Part shown: positions 13,180-18,053 of the stretch, piece after piece
How positions within the stretch are numbered: the first letter of the stretch is position 1
How the letters are laid out: the number at the start of each line of letters is the position of its first letter
NCBI GenBank assembly: GCA_016936695.1
Contig: JAFGXK010000215.1
Location: forward strand, 1-18,053
Length of the DNA stretch: 18,053 nt
Direction: 5' to 3'
Origin: Bacteroidales bacterium
GTDB lineage: Bacteria; Bacteroidota; Bacteroidia; Bacteroidales; VadinHA17
Notes under the pieces: generated by a model
What the model was told of the DNA's origin: nothing
Database searches by the model: none
Seen by the model: the letters and a program-made list of their open reading frames with translations, nothing else
Made by a program: the position numbers and the translations under genes

Positions 13180-14426
13180 TAAATCCCGGCTTTTTTTACT
13201 ATGATGGAAGCGTTATGGCCTCCGAATCCAAATGTATTGCTAAGGGCGAAGCTCACTTTTCTTTCCTGCGCGGCATTTGGAGTGATATTGAGATAAGGAT
13301 CGATCTGGGGATCAGGGACGCTGAAGTTAATTGTCGGCGGTATGATATCGTGGACAACAGCCATAATAGCTGCAATTGCCTCAACTGCTCCTGCAGCTCC
13401 CAGAAGATGACCTGTCATCGATTTGGTAGCACTTAAATTGAGTTTATAGGCATGTTCCCCGAAAACATTAACGATGGCCCTGGCTTCTGAGATGTCGCCA
13501 AGAGGTGTTGCAGTGCCGTGTACATTTATATAATCGATATCGCCGGGTTTAAGACCGGCATCCTCGAGTGCCAGGTTCATTACCTTTGTTGCTCCCAGGC
13601 CATCCGGGTGGGGTGCAGTGAGGTGGTATGCGTCAGCTGTCATTCCACCGCCGAGAATTTCGGCATAAATCTTTGCTCCTCTTGCTAAGGCATGTTCGTA
13701 TTCCTCCATGATGAGAGCTCCGCCTCCTTCGCCCATGACGAATCCATCGCGGGTTACGTCGAAAGGCCGCGATGCTGTTTTGAATTCAGCATTATTGACC
13801 GACATGGCCTGCATCGAATTGAAACCGCCTATTCCTGGCTGGTTTATTGCAGCCTCAGATCCTCCTGTGACAAAAATATCGGCTTTACCCCACTTTATGT
13901 AATTAAAGGCATCAATTATTGCATGTGTCGACGACGCACATGCCGATACCGTACTGAAGTTCGGGCCGCTGAAGCCATATTTGATGGAGATTGATCCGGA
14001 AGCTATGTCGCTGATCATCTTCGGTATGAAGAAAGGACTGAATCTCGGAACACTTCCCCCCTCAACAAACGACTTGATTGTCTGGTAGAAAGTCTCAATT
14101 CCACCTATGCCTGATGCCCAGATTACACCTATTCTTTCTTTATTTACCTTATCGGTAACCAGGCCTGCATCTGCAATGGCCTCATCGGATGCAATATGGG
14201 CATACTGGGCAAAAAGGTCGAGCTTGTTGGCTTCTTTTCTTTCGAAGTAGTTTGAGGAGTCATAGCCTTTTATTTCACATGCGAACCTGGTCTTGAACTT
14301 TTCAGTGTCAAACCGGGTGATCAAATCTGACCCGCTGATTCCCTTTCTTAGCCCATCCCAGTATTCATGCAAATTCTTCCCGATTGGAGTAAAGGCTCCA
14401 AGTCCGGTGACTACGACTCTTCTCAT
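13179..14426 (-). CDS. fabF: 3-oxoacyl-ACP synthase II
   Basis: 415 residues, the family's usual length. FabF condenses malonyl-ACP with a growing acyl-ACP in type II fatty acid synthesis. The catalytic triad is intact and numbered as in E. coli: C163 (STVSACASS), H303 (NVHGTATPLGD) and H340 (SMTGHLLGAAG). The C-terminal NTFGFGGHNAS segment is present. The gene lies 24 nt after acpP, its substrate carrier, and shares a base with rnc. Identification is secure. Confidence 0.98.
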   Translation of the reverse strand: MRRVVVTGLGAFTPIGKNLHEYWDGLRKGISGSDLITRFDTEKFKTRFACEIKGYDSSNYFERKEANKLDLFAQYAHIASDEAIADAGLVTDKVNKERIGVIWASGIGGIETFYQTIKSFVEGGSVPRFSPFFIPKMISDIASGSISIKYGFSGPNFSTVSACASSTHAIIDAFNYIKWGKADIFVTGGSEAAINQPGIGGFNSMQAMSVNNAEFKTASRPFDVTRDGFVMGEGGGALIMEEYEHALARGAKIYAEILGGGMTADAYHLTAPHPDGLGATKVMNLALEDAGLKPGDIDYINVHGTATPLGDISEARAIVNVFGEHAYKLNLSATKSMTGHLLGAAGAVEAIAAIMAVVHDIIPPTINFSVPDPQIDPYLNITPNAAQERKVSFALSNTFGFGGHNASIIVKKAGI

Positions 14427-14450
14427 AAATGGATTATTATCAATGCAAAA

Positions 14451-14687
14451 TTATTTTGCATTTTCCTCGATATACTTGATAGCATCACCTACTGTGCTGA
14501 TGCTTTCAGCCTGATCATCAGGAATCCCTATGTTAAATTCTTTTTCAAACTCCATGATTAATTCAACAGTATCAAGAGAATCAGCTCCCAGGTCATTGGT
14601 AAAGCTGGCTTCGGGAGTAACTTCAGATTCGTCAACTCCGAGGTTATCAACTATAATCTCTTTTACTCTTGTAGCAATGTCTGCCAT
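14451..14687 (-). CDS. acpP: Acyl carrier protein
   Basis: 78 residues, acidic, helical. S37 in the ADSLDTVEL motif is the attachment point for 4'-phosphopantetheine. AcpP carries acyl chains for fatty acid, lipid A and phospholipid synthesis. It is the first gene of the operon with fabF, rnc and the IPExxxVDY gene, and lies about 30 nt downstream of a well-formed promoter whose -33 element is covered by a 13-bp palindrome. Confidence 0.98.
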   Translation of the reverse strand: MADIATRVKEIIVDNLGVDESEVTPEASFTNDLGADSLDTVELIMEFEKEFNIGIPDDQAESISTVGDAIKYIEENAK

Positions 14688-14724
14688 AGTTTTAAATTTA
14701 AATTAATAATATTGGAAAACCTTG

Positions 14725-14755
14725 CAAAGAAATATATTTGTACTATATTTTCAAA
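14725..14755 (-). promoter_or_regulatory. acpP operon promoter
   Basis: On the minus strand TTTG (14755-14752) is followed by exactly 19 nt and TTTCTTTG (14732-14725), one base off TTTG-N19-TAnnTTTG. Transcription should start near 14718, giving a leader of about 31 nt before acpP. This is the best complete promoter of the phylum type in the window. Confidence 0.7.
14733..14740 (+). promoter_or_regulatory. Possible purN promoter (-7 element)
   Basis: TATATTTG matches the -7 consensus on the plus strand, with TTG (14712-14714) 18 nt upstream. It lies inside the acpP promoter, so the two would compete for polymerase. It gives purN a leader of about 120 nt, in which no further structure was recognised. 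Confidence 0.35.
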
Positions 14756-14763
14756 TGATTTGA
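14751..14763. promoter_or_regulatory. 13-bp palindrome over the acpP -33 element, candidate operator
   Basis: TCAAAT-G-ATTTGA is a perfect inverted repeat that includes the -33 TTTG of acpP and lies near the predicted start of the plus-strand promoter. A repressor bound here could control both directions. No known operator was recognised. Confidence 0.4.
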
Positions 14764-14866
14764 GGTTTTTTCTTTGCCCGCCGGTCTAATGTCTTGAAAA
14801 GCAATAAAATAATCTGAGGTGAAAACAAGGTGCCGGATTTGACAATATTAATATAACTATCACTTG

Positions 14867-15448
14867 ATGAAGAACATAGCCATATTTGCTTCGGGGTCCG
14901 GGACAAATGCTGAAAACATTATAAAGTATTTTTCGAACAGAACTACGGCCAGGGTTTGCCTGGTTCTTTCCAATCGTCGGGAGGCCTATGTATTAAAGCG
15001 TGCTGCATCGCTTAACGTACAATCGGCGTTTTTCGACCGGAAAGATTTTTATGAAAGGGGAATTGTAATGAACCTGCTAAGGGAAAACAGGATTGACTTC
15101 ATTGTGCTGGCTGGTTTTCTATGGCTTGTCCCGTCAGATATACTTGCTTCCTATGAAACCCGGATACTGAATATACATCCCGCTCTTCTGCCCGGATACG
15201 GCGGCAGGGGCATGTATGGCGACCGGGTTCATGAAGCGGTGATCAGGGCAGGGGAGAAGGAATCAGGTATCACTATTCATTATGTGAATTCTGAATATGA
15301 CGCAGGCGACATAATCTTTCAGGCGGTCTGTCCGGTTCTGGAAAGTGATACACCGGCCGATCTGGCCGCCAGGGTTCATGCTCTTGAATACAAGCATTTC
15401 CCGGTTGTTATCGAAGAAATAGTAAGCAGGCTGCCTGAAGTGTCCTAA
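14867..15448 (+). CDS. purN: Phosphoribosylglycinamide formyltransferase (GART)
   Basis: 193 residues from the ATG at 14867; a TTG codon directly before it is a less likely start. The enzyme transfers a formyl group from 10-formyl-THF to GAR in purine synthesis. The phosphate-binding FASGSGTNAENI (7-18) is followed by the catalytic N102-x-H104 in LNIHPALLPGYGG and D145 in EYDAGDIIFQ, equivalent to N106, H108 and D144 of E. coli. The YGGRGMYGDRVHEAVI segment is the version usual in Bacteroidota. It is a single-gene unit whose stop overlaps the stop of the opposite-strand peptidase gene by 4 nt. Confidence 0.96.
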   Translation: MKNIAIFASGSGTNAENIIKYFSNRTTARVCLVLSNRREAYVLKRAASLNVQSAFFDRKDFYERGIVMNLLRENRIDFIVLAGFLWLVPSDILASYETRILNIHPALLPGYGGRGMYGDRVHEAVIRAGEKESGITIHYVNSEYDAGDIIFQAVCPVLESDTPADLAARVHALEYKHFPVVIEEIVSRLPEVS

Positions 15449-16686
15449 AAGGTGTTAAGCAGACTGAGAACCACAGTCTTTGTCTTTTCGAAGGCGGCCA
15501 AGTTGGCAGGAGATACAGGTTCCACCGGCGGAGCTTCGACCTTAAGAGGGTCGACAGGCGTACCGTTCATATAAAACCTGAAATCGAGATGCGGACCTGT
15601 TGAAAGTCCGGAACTTCCCACGTAGCCAATAACATCTCCCTGTTTTACATAGACTCCGGGAGCAATCCCCGCTCCGAACCTGCTCAGATGAAGGTAAGCT
15701 GTCGAATATACGCTGTTATGGACTATTCTGACCATCCTGCCCGATCCGCTGTCATAGGAGGCCTGAGTCACACGACCGTCGCCCACGGCATGAACAGGAG
15801 TTCCGACAGGAGCAGCATAATCAACCCCGTGATGAGGTCTTCTGATTCTAAGAATGGGATGAAGCCTGCTGGCCGAAAAACGCGATGATACCCTTGAATA
15901 CTGAAGGGGAGCTTTCAGGAATGCTTTGCGAAGCGAATTACCCTGGCTGTCGAAGTAACTCTCACTGCTGTCCTGAATAAAGGGGATGGCGTGAATTGTT
16001 GTTCCATAGCTTGTGAAAGCAGCACCGTAAATTCTGGCTACACCCAGCGGTTTATCGTCAATCGACATCTCTTCATAGATCACCTTGAAGCTGTCTCCCT
16101 TCTGCAGTCCGAAGAAATCAATGCTCCATGCATAGATTTCCGAAAGTCCGGTAACAAGCACCGGGTGCATTCCATTCAGGACCATAGCATCCCACAGTGA
16201 TGTTTCGATTGTCCCGCTGGCATATCTGATAACTTTCTTAACCTCTTTTCTGAACGGGGTGATATTCAGTGAATCGCTGAAACTGAATACATAGCATGTT
16301 GTCGGGTCATGCTCATACACAAAGTAGCCGGCACGGGCAATGCTGTCCTTCCTGCAGAAAACCGTATAGTTGTTGCCCGATCTTATCTTCCTTACATCGA
16401 AAACCGATGCTGAGTTTCTCACCGCCATCTCAATTTCTTCCATTTTGATCCCGTATCTGAGAAGAATGGTTGAGAGCATTTCGTTTCTTTTGATCATGCC
16501 GTTAACCAGGTCGAACGAGTCGGAAGGGATTCCGTACATAAAGGTTGTCTGCCCGGTTCCGTGCAGCGCCGTGGTATCAGCCGGCGGCGACTGCTGAAAT
16601 GGAATGATATCGTTAACGGATTCCTTGCATGAAAACAGGAATAGAATTAATAGTATCGAAATAACTGTTTTTGGTCGGAAGGGCAT
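15445..16686 (-). CDS. M23-family metallopeptidase, lipoprotein with MepM-like domains
   Basis: 413 residues. A lipoprotein signal ends at C20 (FLFSC). Residues about 60-110 look like the LysM-like/OapA-type N-terminal domain and about 165-240 like the second domain of MepM/Csd3 enzymes. The M23 core (about 275-380) has H285-x3-D289 in HHGVDYAAP and H333 in AYLHLS. The normally invariant H-x-H reads H366-x-D368 (GPHLDFRF), so the third zinc ligand would be Asp. This class cleaves peptidoglycan cross-links or feeds cell-shape and division control; the activity of this variant is uncertain. The gene starts 14 nt after leuS, implying cotranscription, and overlaps purN by 4 nt tail-to-tail. Confidence 0.9.
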   Translation of the reverse strand: MPFRPKTVISILLILFLFSCKESVNDIIPFQQSPPADTTALHGTGQTTFMYGIPSDSFDLVNGMIKRNEMLSTILLRYGIKMEEIEMAVRNSASVFDVRKIRSGNNYTVFCRKDSIARAGYFVYEHDPTTCYVFSFSDSLNITPFRKEVKKVIRYASGTIETSLWDAMVLNGMHPVLVTGLSEIYAWSIDFFGLQKGDSFKVIYEEMSIDDKPLGVARIYGAAFTSYGTTIHAIPFIQDSSESYFDSQGNSLRKAFLKAPLQYSRVSSRFSASRLHPILRIRRPHHGVDYAAPVGTPVHAVGDGRVTQASYDSGSGRMVRIVHNSVYSTAYLHLSRFGAGIAPGVYVKQGDVIGYVGSSGLSTGPHLDFRFYMNGTPVDPLKVEAPPVEPVSPANLAAFEKTKTVVLSLLNTF

Positions 16687-16700
16687 TATTTAAAAATTAC

Positions 16701-18053
16701 TTAACTGGGTTTTACTACAACATTCACAATCTTGCCGGGAACCACAATCACCTTCAGGGGCCTGGTTCCGCCGGTCCATTTTTCTGATCTTGCATCTTCA
16801 ATGACGGCTTTTTCAATTTCATCCTTGCCCATATCGGCGGGGAGTTCGATTTTGAATCTCATTTTTCCGTTGAATGATACCGGATAATCGATTATATCGA
16901 CTTTGAGAAATTCCGGGTTCACAACAGGCCATGTTTCATAGGCCAGACTAAGTTCGTGTCCCATGATCTGCCAGAGCTCCTCTCCAAGGTGCGGAGCAAA
17001 GGGGGATAATATAAGAGTGAAGATGCGGGCTGTATCTCTTGTAACCTTACCTTTTTTATAAGCCAGGTTAAGGAATATCATCATCTCGGAGATTGCGGTG
17101 TTGAACTTAAGGTTCTCAATATCATCCTCAACTTTTTTGATTGTGCGGTGAAGTCCCTTGAGGATCTCGGCGTCCTCAGATCCGTCGAAGATATTCCCGG
17201 GCTCAGAGAAGAACCTGTACGTCCTGCCAATGAAATTGAACACTCCCTTTACGTTCCTGTCGTCCCATGGTTTCATCACGTCGAGTGGTCCCATGAACAT
17301 TTCGTACAGTCTCAGTGAGTCGGCGCCGTATCTTTCGGTTACATCGTCAGGGTTTACTACATTTTTAAGCGATTTCGACATTTTGGCAACTATCTGCCTC
17401 ACTTCTTCGCCGGTTTCGGTATAATAGTATTTACCATCCTTCTCAGTGACCTGATCGGCAGGTATTTTTGCCCCGGTCTTATTTTCGTAGGCGAATGCGA
17501 GGATCATTCCCTGGTTGAAGAGCCTGCTGTAAGGTTCGTCGGTCGACACAATGCCAAGGTCGAACAGCACCTTGTGCCAGAATCTGCTGTAAAGAAGGTG
17601 AAGCACAGCATGTTCGGCGCCTCCTATGTAGAGGTCGACGGGCATCCAGTATTTTTCCTTTTCACTGTCGAATATTGCCTGGTCGTTATGTGGATCGATG
17701 AATCTCAGGTAGTACCAGCACGATCCTGCCCACTGGGGCATTGTATTGGTTTCCCTTCTTCCCCTGCGGCCATTCTCATCGACCACATTCAGCCAGTCTC
17801 CTGAGTTTGCCAGCGGTGATTCACCAGATTCGCCCGGTATATATTTTTCGAGTGCGGGAAGTTCGAGGGGCAGTTGCTTCTCGTCAATAACTGAAATCTC
17901 ACCGTCTTCCCAGTGAATCACGGGGAAAGGTTCTCCCCAGTATCTCTGTCGGCTGAAGAGCCAGTCGCGAAGCTTATAGTTTACCTTTGCCCTGCCCAGG
18001 TTCCGTGACTCGAGCCACTTGGTTATCTTTCTGATCCCGGCTTCCTTGTTCAG
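16701..18053 (-). CDS. leuS: Leucyl-tRNA synthetase, C-terminal part (cut by right edge)
   Basis: 450 residues are visible; the frame is open to the window edge, so the N-terminal half, with the HIGH motif and most of the editing domain, is missing. Present are DWLFSRQRYWGEPFP at the return to the catalytic domain, the GGAEHAVLHLLYSRFWHK segment and the class I signature KMSKS in AKMSKSLKNVVNP. They are followed by the anticodon-binding helical domain (LSPFAPHLGEELW) and a C-terminal tRNA-contact domain. The enzyme charges tRNA-Leu. It is the upstream gene of a two-gene operon with the M23 lipoprotein. Confidence 0.98.
   Translation of the reverse strand: MNKEAGIRKITKWLESRNLGRAKVNYKLRDWLFSRQRYWGEPFPVIHWEDGEISVIDEKQLPLELPALEKYIPGESGESPLANSGDWLNVVDENGRRGRRETNTMPQWAGSCWYYLRFIDPHNDQAIFDSEKEKYWMPVDLYIGGAEHAVLHLLYSRFWHKVLFDLGIVSTDEPYSRLFNQGMILAFAYENKTGAKIPADQVTEKDGKYYYTETGEEVRQIVAKMSKSLKNVVNPDDVTERYGADSLRLYEMFMGPLDVMKPWDDRNVKGVFNFIGRTYRFFSEPGNIFDGSEDAEILKGLHRTIKKVEDDIENLKFNTAISEMMIFLNLAYKKGKVTRDTARIFTLILSPFAPHLGEELWQIMGHELSLAYETWPVVNPEFLKVDIIDYPVSFNGKMRFKIELPADMGKDEIEKAVIEDARSEKWTGGTRPLKVIVVPGKIVNVVVKPS

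Noticed and set aside
14713..14726. TTGG...TTGCA as a sigma-54 promoter for purN
   Set aside because: The spacing is GG-N8-GC, not the required N10.
14838..14866. TTTG close to purN as its -33 box
   Set aside because: No TAnnTTTG lies 19-21 nt downstream, and the start site would overlap or fall inside the start codon.

Overview
This window is chromosomal DNA from a member of the Bacteroidota, most likely class Bacteroidia. The evidence is a Bacteroidota-type LptE lipoprotein, a type IX secretion (T9SS) C-terminal sorting domain, an RprX/RprY-like two-component system, an IPExxxVDY-family protein beside rnc, and promoters of the phylum's TTTG-N19-TAnnTTTG type. It looks like core genome: no integrase, transposase, phage gene, CRISPR array, tRNA or rRNA was recognised. 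Gene order is compact and codon use looks even throughout.

Layout. (1) 1-1844, minus strand: the N-terminal half of a MerR/CarH-like regulator (cut by the left edge), a tiny secreted protein that is little more than a T9SS sorting domain, and kdsB (CMP-Kdo synthesis for LPS). (2) 1917-5103, plus strand: a tight run of a sensorless sigma-54 enhancer-binding protein (EBP), lptE (LPS export), a repeat-bearing acidic/TPR-like protein and secG, closed by a strong terminator. (3) 5352-7290: groES-groEL, preceded by a near-consensus sigma-54 promoter and a dense array of TGTCAG words, then a perfect 30-bp palindrome. (4) 7411-9198: lepA. (5) 11642-9355, minus: rprX-rprY-like kinase and response regulator. 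(6) 11643-11953: a 311-nt gene-free stretch with promoter signals for the kinase, a candidate small RNA under a sigma-54-like promoter, and a terminator. (7) 14687-11954, minus: acpP-fabF-rnc-IPExxxVDY operon. (8) 14867-15448, plus: purN, meeting tail-to-tail (4-nt overlap) the minus-strand operon leuS (cut by the right edge) - M23 peptidase lipoprotein.

How it hangs together. Much of the window concerns envelope biogenesis (KdsB, LptE, SecG, M23 peptidase, fatty acid synthesis) and protein quality control (GroESL). The most interesting reading is a possible regulatory circuit. An EBP with no input domain heads a cluster containing LPS-export and Sec genes. The chaperonin operon just downstream carries what looks like a sigma-54 promoter with helically phased upstream sites, and shows no CIRCE element. 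A second sigma-54-like element lies in front of a possible approximately 80-nt RNA. This circuit is inferred from sequence motifs alone.
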